Positions 8,554-18,397 are shown, counted from the first letter of the stretch. The stretch is DNA of 36,660 nt from Lysobacter sp. (GCA_020852215.1 JADZBF010000074.1:1-36660), one strand, 5' to 3'. The notes: generated by a model not told the origin, from the letters alone. Translations and numbers: made by a program.

Positions 8554-11465
8554 GCCAAACCTCCCACCAATTGCAGATTGAAACGGCCGATCGCCGCGTC
8601 GGCGGCATCGCCGCCGGTCGCGAGAGCGTCGGACGGAACGAAGATGCGGTCGGCCACGGTTTCCGCGTCGCTTTCGGCGTGGAAGGCGGTCGCGACCAAG
8701 TGATCCACACCCTGAATGCTTTCGGCCAGGGCATAGACGTCGCTGAGCACCAGATCGGCGCCGAGTGCGCGTTGGTCGAAACCGAAGAATCCTGCGCTGC
8801 CGAAGGCGTCGAGCAAGGCGCGCTGCACATCGCTCTGCAGCACCCGCGGCGATACATTCACGCGTAGCGACAAGCGCACGGGCCACGGCCGGTAATCGCG
8901 CACGCGCAGACGCGCCGGGTCGGCGCTGCGCGCGGACAGATACGCCAGCAGCGCCTCTTTCTGCGGCGTGGACAGCGCGCTGCCGCCGGTCGCGGCCACC
9001 GTCAAGGCGATCACGCTGCGCGCGGCGCGGCCGCTGCCCTCGCGTTCGAGATCGGCGCGCGCCTTGGCGACGCCGGAATAGCTCAAGGCCAGATCGAGGT
9101 AATCGCTCAGCGCGACCGCGCGGTCGAGCGTGCGCACGCGATGCGCGGCCTGACGCTTGATCGAATCCGGCGTTTCCGTATCGCTGCCGCCGCTGGCGGG
9201 CAAGGGATTGAAGCTGCGTTCGAGGAACGGCAGCGCGCGCGGCATCGTCGCGATCGCCGCGGCGGCGACGTTCGCGCTGCCGCCGTGACCGATCCGATAC
9301 TTCGCGATGAGGTTGTTGCGCCCGGACGGCGGCACCGCACCGTGAACGCCATCGCCGAAGACCACCGTCGCGCGTTCGCGTTCATCGATATCGATGGCGT
9401 AATGACGATCGAGCGGGCCGCTGCCGGCCAAGGTTTCCACCGCTGTCCACAATTCGCCGTCGACCCACACATCCACCGCAGGCCTGACGCCGCGGGCGGC
9501 GTTGGCGTCGGGCACGAAGGCCACCGCGGATTTGCGCAGCGCGAACCGCTGCGGGGCGAGCGTGGGATCGCCGCTGCCCAACGTTTCGTCGACGACCGAT
9601 GCCCCGTGCGACACGCTGGCGACGTTGCCGTACACGACCGTATCGCCGAGCGCGTAGCCGTGTTCCAACGGCCGCGCCAAGGCGATGCGCGTGCCGTCGG
9701 CGATCGTCTGCACCTGGGTGATGCGCGCGCCTTCCGCATGGGTCGCGTCGGCGACCACGATATCCATGCCCAGCGCGAGACCGACCGGCGCGCCGACGAT
9801 ATCCAACTGCGACAAGCCGCTGGCGAGTGTCGTTTCCGAACGATCGTAGCCGACGACGCGCATCGCGTGTTCGTAAGGTCCGTACACATTCATGGTGGCG
9901 ACGCGGAACTGGCCGTCGACGCTGCCGTCGAGCGTGAGCACGGTCTTGCCTTCCACGGTATCGGCCAGCGCCACACGATGCGCGCGGGTCCGCAGGCCAT
10001 CGCTCAAGCCCAGCACGATGCCGGGCGCGAGGCCTTCGTAGGTCTTGTCGAGGGTCAACACCGTATCGCCGTTCTGGTACACCTCGGGCGATTCGACGAG
10101 CAACACCGGGCGCAGCTTGGTCTGGTGCGTGGACGGGTCGTTCGGCTTGAGCATGTAGTAACGAACGCGTGCGACCAGGTCGAACGGCCGCGATGTCGGC
10201 CGCAGCGCTCGCGTCGTCGGCTGCGTCAGGACGATCACGTTCTGTGAGACGCTGGCGACGGTCGCCATTTCCACGCCGCTGGCATCGGCCAGCAGCAGCA
10301 AGTCGCCCGGATCCGGCGTGTGCGGGAATTCCTTTTTCTTGTAGCCCAGCGGATCGCGATACAGCGCGGTCACACCCGCGCGCACGGTCGACGTGGTGCC
10401 GCCGCAGGAGGTGCCTTCGAGCACGCGCGTTTTGGAACGCCGCAACGAGGCCGGTACGCCGCGATTGAGCACGACAGTCTTCGCGTTGGTGTCTTTGCCG
10501 AGCACGATCGCCGGGAATTGCAGTCCGCCGTTTTCGACCAATACCGCGCCGCCCACGGTGAACATGGTGGCGTTGACCACCGGCAGCGTGTTCTGGCCCA
10601 GCGTGATCTCGTCGGCGCGTTCGGCCGCTTCGAGCTTCATCGTTTGTTTGTTGCGGCCGTAGATCGTGGTATCGGCGATCGCGAAATCGACGCTCGCGGT
10701 CGGCGCACCGGCCGCCCAGCGCAGTTCGGTAACACCATCGACCTCGGCGGCGGCGGTCAGCGGTACCGCCGCGAGCGTCGCGCCATCGTCGAACACGATC
10801 GGCGTGCCGGTTTTAACGCCCGCGTACAGAGCGTCGGTCAGCACGGCGGTGTCCTGGGTCGCGACCGCCGCATTGCGCAGCGCGAGCATGCGGCCGGAAC
10901 GGTCGTAACCGATCAAACGCATCGTATTGCGCGAGGGATCGACCGAAAGCGCCGTCAGCGTCTGGAAAATGCGCGGGCCGGTATCGCTGGAACCCGGCAA
11001 CGGCGGCGCGGTGATCTGGAAGCCGCTGGGCAACAGGCCGGTCTGATCGGGTTTCGCCAGGAACGCCTGCAGCGTCGCCGCGCTCGAACCCGCGCCCGGC
11101 GCGTAATCGATCAATGCGGACAGATCCATCAACGAACGCGGCAGCATCGCGGTGCGCAGGAAGCCTTCGTTCGCGCGATGGTCCGCGTAGCCGTCGAGGA
11201 TCGCGCACATCTGCGCCGCGAGGCGCGCCAGTACGATCGCGTAATCGCCGCCCTCTTCCAGGAACCGCGCGTTCCAACCCGGCAAGGCTTCGGGCAGGCG
11301 CTGCAGCAGGCGTGCGGCGACGCTGTCGTGATCGTCCGCGGCGTAATCGATACGCGGCAGCGCGGGGCGGTTCGCGACCGTCACCGGCAGCGCATCGATA
11401 TCGACCGGCCCGGTCGTGAACGGCGCGGTCATCGACGAAGCGTTCATGGACGTGTCCTGGCTCAT
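8550..11465 (-). CDS. Baseplate J-like protein (second paralogue)
   Basis: 971 aa; NEGFLRTAMLPRSLMDLSALIDYAPGAGSSAATLQAF parallels the J motif of the upstream gene; YAIDIDERERATVVFGDGVHGAVPPSGRNNLIAKYRIGHGGSANVA. Confidence 0.88.
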   Translation of the reverse strand: MSQDTSMNASSMTAPFTTGPVDIDALPVTVANRPALPRIDYAADDHDSVAARLLQRLPEALPGWNARFLEEGGDYAIVLARLAAQMCAILDGYADHRANEGFLRTAMLPRSLMDLSALIDYAPGAGSSAATLQAFLAKPDQTGLLPSGFQITAPPLPGSSDTGPRIFQTLTALSVDPSRNTMRLIGYDRSGRMLALRNAAVATQDTAVLTDALYAGVKTGTPIVFDDGATLAAVPLTAAAEVDGVTELRWAAGAPTASVDFAIADTTIYGRNKQTMKLEAAERADEITLGQNTLPVVNATMFTVGGAVLVENGGLQFPAIVLGKDTNAKTVVLNRGVPASLRRSKTRVLEGTSCGGTTSTVRAGVTALYRDPLGYKKKEFPHTPDPGDLLLLADASGVEMATVASVSQNVIVLTQPTTRALRPTSRPFDLVARVRYYMLKPNDPSTHQTKLRPVLLVESPEVYQNGDTVLTLDKTYEGLAPGIVLGLSDGLRTRAHRVALADTVEGKTVLTLDGSVDGQFRVATMNVYGPYEHAMRVVGYDRSETTLASGLSQLDIVGAPVGLALGMDIVVADATHAEGARITQVQTIADGTRIALARPLEHGYALGDTVVYGNVASVSHGASVVDETLGSGDPTLAPQRFALRKSAVAFVPDANAARGVRPAVDVWVDGELWTAVETLAGSGPLDRHYAIDIDERERATVVFGDGVHGAVPPSGRNNLIAKYRIGHGGSANVAAAAIATMPRALPFLERSFNPLPASGGSDTETPDSIKRQAAHRVRTLDRAVALSDYLDLALSYSGVAKARADLEREGSGRAARSVIALTVAATGGSALSTPQKEALLAYLSARSADPARLRVRDYRPWPVRLSLRVNVSPRVLQSDVQRALLDAFGSAGFFGFDQRALGADLVLSDVYALAESIQGVDHLVATAFHAESDAETVADRIFVPSDALATGGDAADAAIGRFNLQLVGGLA

Positions 11466-13387
11466 CAGCCCTCCTTCCCGCCGACGGTGCGCACGTACAG
11501 CACGCCGTTATCGGTCGCGGCCGGGTCGTTGTCGCAGCGCGCGACTTCCAACGCGCCGACCGGGATCATGCCGTCGACTTCGTTGTCGGGATAACGGTCG
11601 CCGAGGCGCTTGAAGCGCGTGACCGCGACCGATTCCACGCCTTCGATCGCGGCGACGACGGCGTAAAGATCGGACAAATACACCGGCTGGCCGAACGCGA
11701 AACGTCCAGGCGCGAAGAACGGCGTGCCCGATTGCGTCGGACCGACCAGCGCGCGCTCCACGGCGCCGCGCACATCGCGAGCGAAATGTCCGACGCCGAC
11801 TTCGACCTTCAGCGCGACATGCAGCGGGCAATAGCGCGCATCCTCGACGCGCACATCCAGCCCCGCCATCTTCTTGCCGTCGAGCAGGCGCTCGAACGCT
11901 TCGCGTAGGTCGTCCGTCGCCGAGAGCTTGCGACGATCGGGCATATCGACGCTGACGAAGACGGTGTTCCAGGTGCCGGTCTTGCGCACCCGCGCCAAGC
12001 TCTGCAGCGGCGCGTAGTGTCGACCGTCGACGCGCACGCCTTCGGCGATGCAGATCGGATAATCCTCCGGCACCACGGCGCGCGCGATCGTGCGCAAGCG
12101 ATACGGCGCCATCAATTTCGTGTGGGCGAGACTTTCCGGATCGCGCGCGCCCGAGGCCGCGACCGGATTGCGCACGCGCAGAATCTTTTGCGACGGCAGC
12201 GGCAGCGCGGGCGGCGCAATCATGTTCTGCAGCGTGCCCGGTGCGGCATGACCGGCATTGCCGAGCCCGACGCGATATTCCGCGACGATCGCCGCGCCTT
12301 CGGGCGGCATCGCGCCGCGCACGCCGTCGCCGAAATGCAGGGCGACATAGCCATCGTTGTTGCGCGAGACCCGATAGTGCCGATCGGCGGCTTCGCTATC
12401 GATGAAATCTTCGACTTCGCTCCAGTCTTGGCCGTCCACGCGGACGATCAAGGCTTGCGCGGTCGTTGCATCCGCGCTCGAGAACGCCGGCGCGATCTGC
12501 GCGATCGGGGCGAGCGAGAGTTCGAGCGTTTGATTCGGCGTACCGCTCGCTGTCGCGCGTTCTTCCTGCGAAGCGCCGTGCGTGGCGTGCGCGGCGTTGC
12601 CGTAGACGCGCGCCGGGTCGATGCCGAGCACGGCATCGCCCAGACGCGAGTAGTCGCCGATCAGCGGCGCGGTCAACTGCAACGTGGTGACGCCGGCCGC
12701 GAACACCGGAGGAGCGGCCAATTCGCACCATTCGCCGTTCGGCAAGCGCGTCGGATCGATTCGCGGCTGCGCGGTATCCGCTTGTTGGATATACAACCGG
12801 GCGCCCTTCGCGACGAGCCCGGTGAGATCGGCGGCGATCCGCACTTGTTTGCGATCCGCGCCCGACGGCGCATCGGCCGCGAGCGCCAAACGGCTGAGCG
12901 CTGGCACGACGACGATGTCTTCGGAGGTTTCGTACACCACTGCGGCGTCCGCGGTTTCGACGCCCTTCGCCGGCACGCTGCCCACCGCGAACCCGGCCGG
13001 CAACAGGAACGGCGCAGCGCCCGCGGCTTCGATCAGCAGCACGGTTTCGGCGGAACGGCCCGGATCCATGGTGTAGTCGATCATCCGCGCCAGCTTGCGC
13101 ACCGATTCGCGCTGGGTCGCGGTGCGCAGGAAACCTTCCAGCGCGACGCGATCCTGCAGATAGCCGAGTTGATCGCCGGCGAAGGCCAGCAATTCCATCA
13201 GCACCACGCCCAGGTCCGCTTCGTTGCGGTCCAGCCACTCGGGCGCCAACTGCGGCAACTGATCGAGCATCGCCCGCAGCAGGCTGTCGTAATCGTGCGC
13301 CATCAAATCGACGCCCGCATAACTGCGCGGCGCCGGGGTCGGGGTCGGCGGTTCGCGTCCGCAATCGACGGTCAGGCAATCAGCCAC
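11465..13387 (-). CDS. Baseplate J-like protein (first paralogue)
   Basis: 640 aa; VLMELLAFAGDQLGYLQDRVALEGFLRTATQRESVRKLARMIDYTMDPG; HFGDGVRGAMPPEGAAIVAEYRVGLGNAGHAAPGTL. Confidence 0.9.
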   Translation of the reverse strand: MADCLTVDCGREPPTPTPAPRSYAGVDLMAHDYDSLLRAMLDQLPQLAPEWLDRNEADLGVVLMELLAFAGDQLGYLQDRVALEGFLRTATQRESVRKLARMIDYTMDPGRSAETVLLIEAAGAAPFLLPAGFAVGSVPAKGVETADAAVVYETSEDIVVVPALSRLALAADAPSGADRKQVRIAADLTGLVAKGARLYIQQADTAQPRIDPTRLPNGEWCELAAPPVFAAGVTTLQLTAPLIGDYSRLGDAVLGIDPARVYGNAAHATHGASQEERATASGTPNQTLELSLAPIAQIAPAFSSADATTAQALIVRVDGQDWSEVEDFIDSEAADRHYRVSRNNDGYVALHFGDGVRGAMPPEGAAIVAEYRVGLGNAGHAAPGTLQNMIAPPALPLPSQKILRVRNPVAASGARDPESLAHTKLMAPYRLRTIARAVVPEDYPICIAEGVRVDGRHYAPLQSLARVRKTGTWNTVFVSVDMPDRRKLSATDDLREAFERLLDGKKMAGLDVRVEDARYCPLHVALKVEVGVGHFARDVRGAVERALVGPTQSGTPFFAPGRFAFGQPVYLSDLYAVVAAIEGVESVAVTRFKRLGDRYPDNEVDGMIPVGALEVARCDNDPAATDNGVLYVRTVGGKEG

Positions 13388-13766
13388 GGTTCGTGCCCTC
13401 CTGCGGCGAGAGCTGGTACAGCACGCGGCGCCGTTCCAGATCGCGGCGCTTGGTGTAAACCACCTCGATGTGCAGCGTCTCTTCGATGGTGTCGACGTGG
13501 ACGGCGTTGACCATCGCCAGGTCGCCCAGGAAGGTCTGCAGCGATTTGGCGACGGTGAATTCGGTCGCGGCGGCCAGCACGTCGTTGTTGCCGCGGAACA
13601 GCAGATCGCGCGCGCCGCAGCCGAAGGTCGGCAACATCACGCGTTCGCCCGGCGAGGTGAACAGCAATTGTTCGATGCGTCCGCGGATCGCGCCGTCGAG
13701 ATCGGTCGTCGCCGTCGCGCCCGCGCCGGTCAGCGAAAACGGAAACATCAAGTAGCGTTCGTCCAT
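13380..13766 (-). CDS. gp25/gpW-like baseplate wedge protein
   Basis: 128 aa MDERYLMFPFSLTGAGATATTDLDGAIRGRIEQLLFTSPGERVMLPTFGCGARDLLF..., typical gp25 family pattern. Confidence 0.9.
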   Translation of the reverse strand: MDERYLMFPFSLTGAGATATTDLDGAIRGRIEQLLFTSPGERVMLPTFGCGARDLLFRGNNDVLAAATEFTVAKSLQTFLGDLAMVNAVHVDTIEETLHIEVVYTKRRDLERRRVLYQLSPQEGTNRG

Positions 13767-13781
13767 CGCGGTGCCCTGCCC

Positions 13782-14057
13782 TTAACTGATGTCGCCGTTG
13801 GCGCCGCTGAGCGTCGCCGCGGCGGCGGGAATGCTGTTGCCGAACTTGCCTTGGACGACACGCACGTCGAGATTGGCTTTCAAGTGATTGACGATGCCGG
13901 TCGAAATGGCGATGAAAGTCTTGCGGCGGTTTTCCGCGGCGTCGGGCGTTTCTTCCTCGAGATCGAGCATGCCCTGCGCGATCATCGCCAGTTCGATGGC
14001 GTGCGCCATGCTGCCCACGTCCAGGGCGTCGCCGACGAGCGTGCCGGGTTTCAGCAT
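13782..14057 (-). CDS. 91-aa hypothetical protein of the eCIS operon
   Basis: MLKPGTLVGDALDVGSMAHAIELAMIAQGMLDLEEETPDAAENRRKTFIAISTGIVNHL...; mostly helical in appearance; in operon. Confidence 0.75.
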   Translation of the reverse strand: MLKPGTLVGDALDVGSMAHAIELAMIAQGMLDLEEETPDAAENRRKTFIAISTGIVNHLKANLDVRVVQGKFGNSIPAAAATLSGANGDIS

Positions 14058-14100
14058 GGGACGCTCCCGTTCGCGATCGGCGATTTCAGAAGAGAGATGT

Positions 14101-14436
14101 TCAACAGGGGCATGACGGCAACTTCGGCAAGGCGGGCAAGGACGGCAACGCCGGCAGCGAGGGAATCGGCAGCGGAATCACCAACGACGGAATCGGCAGC
14201 GACGGCAATGCGGGTAGAGCCGGCAATTTCGGCAGCGACGGCAAGGACGGCAGCGCCGGCAGCGAGGGAATCGGCAGCGGAATCACCAACGACGGAATCG
14301 GCAGCGACGGCAACGCGGGCAAGGCCGGCAATTTCGGCAGCGCCGGCAGCGAGGGCAGCGGCGGCAGGCTCGGAATCGGCAACGGAATCACCAGCGATGG
14401 AATCGGCAGCGAGGGAATGCGGCAGACGCAGGTCAT
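14101..14436 (-). CDS. PSLP-repeat protein: 3 x 35-aa Pro/Leu/Ser repeat flanked by CxC motifs
   Basis: MTCVCR + IPSLPIPSLVIPLPIPSLPPLPSLPALPKLPALPA + two further copies (last truncated) + SCPC; ORF sits in operon register between gpV and the 91-aa gene. Confidence 0.75.
   Translation of the reverse strand: MTCVCRIPSLPIPSLVIPLPIPSLPPLPSLPALPKLPALPALPSLPIPSLVIPLPIPSLPALPSLPSLPKLPALPALPSLPIPSLVIPLPIPSLPALPSLPALPKLPSCPC
14116..14418 (-). repeat. 105-bp tandem repeat, about 2.9 copies, within the PSLP gene
   Basis: Marker aatcacc at 14176, 14281 and 14386 (exactly 105 bp apart); units 14314-14418, 14209-14313, 14116-14208. Confidence 0.9.
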
Positions 14437-14446
14437 GGTCCGTCTC

Positions 14447-15349
14447 CTACTTCAAGGTCACGGATTTGGACATCGCCGGATGCGTCGGCGCGGACAACGG
14501 CATCGGCACCGGAATCGGCGGGCCGGACGGGCCGAGCGCGGTCGGATGCGTATGCGCGTCGAAGATCGACGCGAACGCGCGGCCGAGAATCGCCGGTTCC
14601 ATCGCGCCCTCGCCCAGCGAAATCGTGTCGCTGCGCACCATCACGTTCTTGGCGATCACCTGCACCGCGGTGCCCGCCATATCGATCACGCTGCCGTCCT
14701 TGTTGGTCAGGGTGATATTGGATTCGCCCAAGCGCACGTTGTTGCCGCCTTCGTCGGCGATCGCCACTTCGCCGTCCTCGGCGTTGAGATAGACGAAGCT
14801 GCCGTTCTTGTTGCCGAGGGTGATGCTGCCCTTCTCGTCGAAACTGAGCGTCGCGCCGTCTTTGTGGCGGATGGTGATGCTTTCCTTGCCTTCGATATCG
14901 CAGAACTCGAGCAGATGCCCGCTGGAGGTCTTCAGCACCCGGCGCTTGGGTTCGTTGTCTTCCATGTCCTGCGCTTCTTTCGGCACTTCGGTCGCGCCGC
15001 CGGGCGCCGACCAGAACACGCCGACCCAGATCGGGCTGTCGAGATTGCCCTCCTCGAATTCGACCCACACTTTGCTGTCCTTTTCGGGCACGAAGAACAA
15101 ACCTTGATCGGGGCTACCCCCGAAGGGCAGGCACGGCCACGCCCAATCGCAAACCGACGGGCTTTCCGGATCGTCCGGCACCGCATCGCCTTCGGTGGGA
15201 AACAGGCTCGGCACCCAAACGCGCAGGCGTCCGAGTTGGTCGGGATCCTTGTTGTCGACCACGACGGCGCGGTACTTGCCGTAGTACTGGTTTTCCAGGC
15301 GCTCGACGCGCTCGGTACCTTGCGACATGGCGGTGGCGGATGCGTTCAT
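14447..15349 (-). CDS. Phage baseplate assembly protein V / gp5-like spike
   Basis: RLENQYYGKYRAVVVDNKDPDQLGRLRVWVPSLF...GLFFVPEKDSKVWVEFEEGNLDSPIWVGVFW (OB-fold gpV signature) followed by short beta repeats. Confidence 0.92.
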   Translation of the reverse strand: MNASATAMSQGTERVERLENQYYGKYRAVVVDNKDPDQLGRLRVWVPSLFPTEGDAVPDDPESPSVCDWAWPCLPFGGSPDQGLFFVPEKDSKVWVEFEEGNLDSPIWVGVFWSAPGGATEVPKEAQDMEDNEPKRRVLKTSSGHLLEFCDIEGKESITIRHKDGATLSFDEKGSITLGNKNGSFVYLNAEDGEVAIADEGGNNVRLGESNITLTNKDGSVIDMAGTAVQVIAKNVMVRSDTISLGEGAMEPAILGRAFASIFDAHTHPTALGPSGPPIPVPMPLSAPTHPAMSKSVTLK

Positions 15350-15359
15350 TCGTCGTTCC

Positions 15360-16571
15360 TCATGCCGGCAACACGCGTGGGCCTTCCGCGGCCACTTCGA
15401 TCGGATCGGTGTCGATGCCGCCGCCCATCGCAGGCGGCGACGAGGACGAGGAGGACTCGCCCTCGAAGTTCTCGCTGCCCAACTGCCCCAGCGCGTTGCG
15501 CACCAGCTCGAATTGCATGTCGTAGGTCCGCATGGTCAAGCGGTGCTGCAATTTGCGCACGTAATACACGCCGTTGTAATTGCGGCCCGCGCCTTTCACC
15601 GTCACCGTTTTGCGGCTGCGCAAGACGACGCCATACAGCAGGCCGTCGAGCGTGCCGGCGCCGGTGACCCACCAACCGTTCCGCCGCAACATGCCGGCGG
15701 CGTATTCGCTGGCCTGCGCGCCGGAATGGAAGCCATGCCCGCGCGCGATCCGGCGCGATTGCGGCATCGCCACCGCGCCGCGCAGCGACGACAGCGGCTG
15801 CGTCCCGAGATCATCGAGCCCGGAAGACTCCACCATATCGGTGACGGCGACGCCTTCCATCGCATCGAAGTACGTCACCTGCGCCACGGTCGGCGCGGTG
15901 CCGTCGGTTTGGAAGCGCAGATGGTGGCAATTGGTCTCTTCGCCGAAATTCACCGCGATGAGCTTTTGCGGCGTTTCGCCCAATTGCGGCGGACGAAAGT
16001 ACGCGTTCGCGCCCAGCACGTAGAACTCGTAGCCGCGACGACGCGCCAACTCGCGCAGGAAGCGATGGTCGCTGCCGCGCTGCGCGATTTGCAGCGGCGG
16101 TTCGCCGCCGCTGGGCGGTTCGGCCACGATCGGCTTGAATTCGTATTCGGCGATGATCTCTTTGGCGATGTCTTCGTAGGATTTTCCGCGCCAGACCCGC
16201 GCCTTGTCCTCTTGATTCATGTGATAGGACGCATCGACGCCGCGAATGGACACGGTCATGTTCGATTGCGACTCGTCGGTCTGACAGTCCACATGCGAGA
16301 TATAGCCGTCGAACACCACTTCGGTTTGCTTGGGGAATGCGGCGAAGACCGTGACCCGATTCCAGACCTGAAGGTTTTCGTCTTCCAGATACGGCCAACT
16401 GCCATCGTCGTTGCGACAGGCGTGCAGCTCGATCGCGCAGGACGAACCGACGTCCAAATCCTCTTGCACCGTGACCGACTGCACACACTCCAACAACGAC
16501 GCGTCCACGCTGCCGTTCACGCGGACGGCGCAACTGAAGGAACGGTCGGAGGCGGTGGGAATCGCGGGCAC
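15360..16571 (-). CDS. Phage late control D / VgrG N-terminal-like hub protein
   Basis: SVTVQEDLDVGSSCAIELHACRNDDGSWPYLEDENLQVWNRVTVFAAF...SYEDIAKEIIAEYEFKPIV...RGSDHRFLRELARRRGYEFYVLGANAYFRPP. Confidence 0.9.
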   Translation of the reverse strand: MPAIPTASDRSFSCAVRVNGSVDASLLECVQSVTVQEDLDVGSSCAIELHACRNDDGSWPYLEDENLQVWNRVTVFAAFPKQTEVVFDGYISHVDCQTDESQSNMTVSIRGVDASYHMNQEDKARVWRGKSYEDIAKEIIAEYEFKPIVAEPPSGGEPPLQIAQRGSDHRFLRELARRRGYEFYVLGANAYFRPPQLGETPQKLIAVNFGEETNCHHLRFQTDGTAPTVAQVTYFDAMEGVAVTDMVESSGLDDLGTQPLSSLRGAVAMPQSRRIARGHGFHSGAQASEYAAGMLRRNGWWVTGAGTLDGLLYGVVLRSRKTVTVKGAGRNYNGVYYVRKLQHRLTMRTYDMQFELVRNALGQLGSENFEGESSSSSSPPAMGGGIDTDPIEVAAEGPRVLPA

Positions 16572-16604
16572 GCGGTGGGGTCCTGGAGGTCGATCGGTGG
16601 GATG

Positions 16605-16889
16605 TCAGGGATTGCGGTTCTTCGGGATGCGCAACAGGCGTCCGGGCACGAGCAGTTCTTCCAGCGTCATCGCATCGGGATTGGCATCGGCGATCAGCCA
16701 CCACTTGCGCGGGTCGTGAAAGAATTGATTCGCCAGCAAATCCAGACGATCGCCTTCGCGCACTTGATAAATCATCGCCAGCTCGGTGGCGAGCGGTTCG
16801 CGCGTGCGTTTGATCGTGCGCGTCGCGCCCTCGCCGTCCGCGAACGCGGCGTCGAGAATCCGTTGATAACGCGAGCCGTCAAAGAACAT
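16605..16889 (-). CDS. LysM-type small protein (CIS tube-associated)
   Basis: YQVREGDRLDLLANQFFHDPRKWWLIADANPDAMTLEELLVPGRLLRIPKN is a LysM-like pattern. Confidence 0.8.
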   Translation of the reverse strand: MFFDGSRYQRILDAAFADGEGATRTIKRTREPLATELAMIYQVREGDRLDLLANQFFHDPRKWWLIADANPDAMTLEELLVPGRLLRIPKNRNP

Positions 16890-17541
16890 CGGCGAAGTCT
16901 CCTATGTTGCCCAGATTCATCGCGGCCAACGCCATGCGCCAACCGTGCGAATACAGGTACGGCGGGTTGAAGCCTTCCAACACCTTGAGTTGCACGGCGA
17001 TCTGCACGCGCTTGGGGTTGAGATCGGGGAAATACTCTTGCTCGGTGATCTGCAGGCTGGTCATCACCACCGGCATCACCCGCTTGCGGCCCCAGACGAA
17101 CAACAGAATCGGAATGGTCTTGGCCTGCGCCGCGCCGAATTGATCGCTGCCGCCGAGCAGATTGCCGATGGGGAAACCGAACAGTTGATCGGTTTTGGGG
17201 TAAATCATCAGTTCCAACACCGACAACTGCGCGCCGACGCCGAATTGCTTGGCGAGAAACTGGTCGTCGTGCAGATCGTCGCTGGCGTCGAGCATCAGGT
17301 TCAGGCTGATCGTCTCTTCGCTCACCTGCACTTGCGATGTGCACGCGCGCTGTTGCGCTTCGCTGCCCTCGCGACAACCGGCGCCGCTGCCGTCCGCGCC
17401 GCCGGCGCCGAAACTGGCGGTGCGGCCGCGGGTCAGCGTTTCCGGGTTGAATTGGAACGCGAACAGCAGCGGCGGCAAGGACAGGCCGTATTCGATGAAG
17501 GCCCCTCGCAGCAGTTTCGGTCGCATCACGTAATCGGACAT
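16879..17541 (-). CDS. CIS tube protein, N-terminal-domain family (Afp7/gp53-like)
   Basis: MSDYVMRPKLLRGAFIEYGLSLPPLLFAFQFNPETLTRGRTASF...; FQFNPETLTR motif; adjacent LysM gene. Confidence 0.85.
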   Translation of the reverse strand: MSDYVMRPKLLRGAFIEYGLSLPPLLFAFQFNPETLTRGRTASFGAGGADGSGAGCREGSEAQQRACTSQVQVSEETISLNLMLDASDDLHDDQFLAKQFGVGAQLSVLELMIYPKTDQLFGFPIGNLLGGSDQFGAAQAKTIPILLFVWGRKRVMPVVMTSLQITEQEYFPDLNPKRVQIAVQLKVLEGFNPPYLYSHGWRMALAAMNLGNIGDFADVL

Positions 17542-17556
17542 CGTTCGTGCTCCGGG

Positions 17557-17862
17557 TCAATCGCGAACGGCGGCGAGAATGCGGCGGGCGACGCTGCCGG
17601 CGAGGCGCTCGCGCGCCGCGGCATCGCCGAGTTGAGTCGCATCGATACGCAAGGACAATTCGCCGATGCGGATACGGCCCTGCCCGGCCTGCGACAACGC
17701 GCGGCCGATATCGCCGGCCAAGCGCTCGGCGTGGCGCTGCGCATCGCCCGCCGAAACGCCGTCGGCGACGACGCGTACGGATTCGATATGCACCTGCGCG
17801 CCCGTGGATTCGGTAGGCGAACGGTGGCCGACATGCGTCGGGGCGGAGGATCTCGCGTTCAT
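17557..17862 (-). CDS. 101-aa hypothetical protein of the eCIS operon
   Basis: MNARSSAPTHVGHRSPTESTGAQVHIESVRVVADGVSAGDAQRHAERLAGDIGRALSQ...; ATGA overlap with upstream gene. Confidence 0.75.
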   Translation of the reverse strand: MNARSSAPTHVGHRSPTESTGAQVHIESVRVVADGVSAGDAQRHAERLAGDIGRALSQAGQGRIRIGELSLRIDATQLGDAAARERLAGSVARRILAAVRD

Positions 17863-18386
17863 GCGCGCAGCCACCACACGTCGAACGCGCTTTCGAGGTC
17901 GGAAACCTGCAGATCGCGCGGGCCTTCCGGCGGCGTCAGCATCAATCGTCCGTACTGCGTGCCGCGAAGTTGAATGCCGCTGAGCAGCAAGGCCGAAGCG
18001 ATACGATCGGACGCGCTGCGTTGGGGGTAAAACGCGAAGTCCAGCGCGCAGACCAGCGTACCGAACTGATCGGGTAAGGCGAAATCCATCTTCGGCGCGA
18101 AGGTCACGACTTTGGGCACGCTGTCGATCGTCGAGGTCACGGTCCAGGACAGCACGTCGAGCGTCGCGAACGTCCGACAATGCACATCGAGCGTGATGTC
18201 GTCGCTGGCGATGGCGATGCGCGAATGCGCACCGAGCGCTTCGCGCAGCATCGCATCGAAGCGCGTCGTGAGAGCCGCGAATTGCGCTTGAATGAACGCA
18301 TCGCGGGCGGCACGCTCGGCGGTTTTCGCCGCCGCCGTCGCTTGGCGCTGCACCAGCATGGGATCGATTTTCTCGGCGATGCTCAT
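17859..18386 (-). CDS. 175-aa hypothetical protein of the eCIS operon
   Basis: MSIAEKIDPMLVQRQATAAAKTAERAARDAFIQAQFAALTTRFDAMLREALG...; coupled to neighbours. Confidence 0.75.
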   Translation of the reverse strand: MSIAEKIDPMLVQRQATAAAKTAERAARDAFIQAQFAALTTRFDAMLREALGAHSRIAIASDDITLDVHCRTFATLDVLSWTVTSTIDSVPKVVTFAPKMDFALPDQFGTLVCALDFAFYPQRSASDRIASALLLSGIQLRGTQYGRLMLTPPEGPRDLQVSDLESAFDVWWLRA

Positions 18387-18397
18387 TGCGGTCTCGG

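Noticed and set aside
6061-8703. 880-aa plus-strand ORF
   Set aside because: Shadow of the gpI-like gene on the opposite strand; composition artefact
14110-14430. Plus-strand collagen-like Gly-X-X reading (GNFGSDGKDGSAGSEGIGSGITNDG...)
   Set aside because: Complement of the proline-rich repeat (CCN to GGN); no start codon in this frame upstream of the repeat, whereas the minus-strand ORF has start, stop and operon context
14447-16571. Type VI secretion VgrG
   Set aside because: gpD and gpV are separate genes next to sheath, tube and AAA+ genes; no TssJ/L/M membrane complex or ClpV-type gene present
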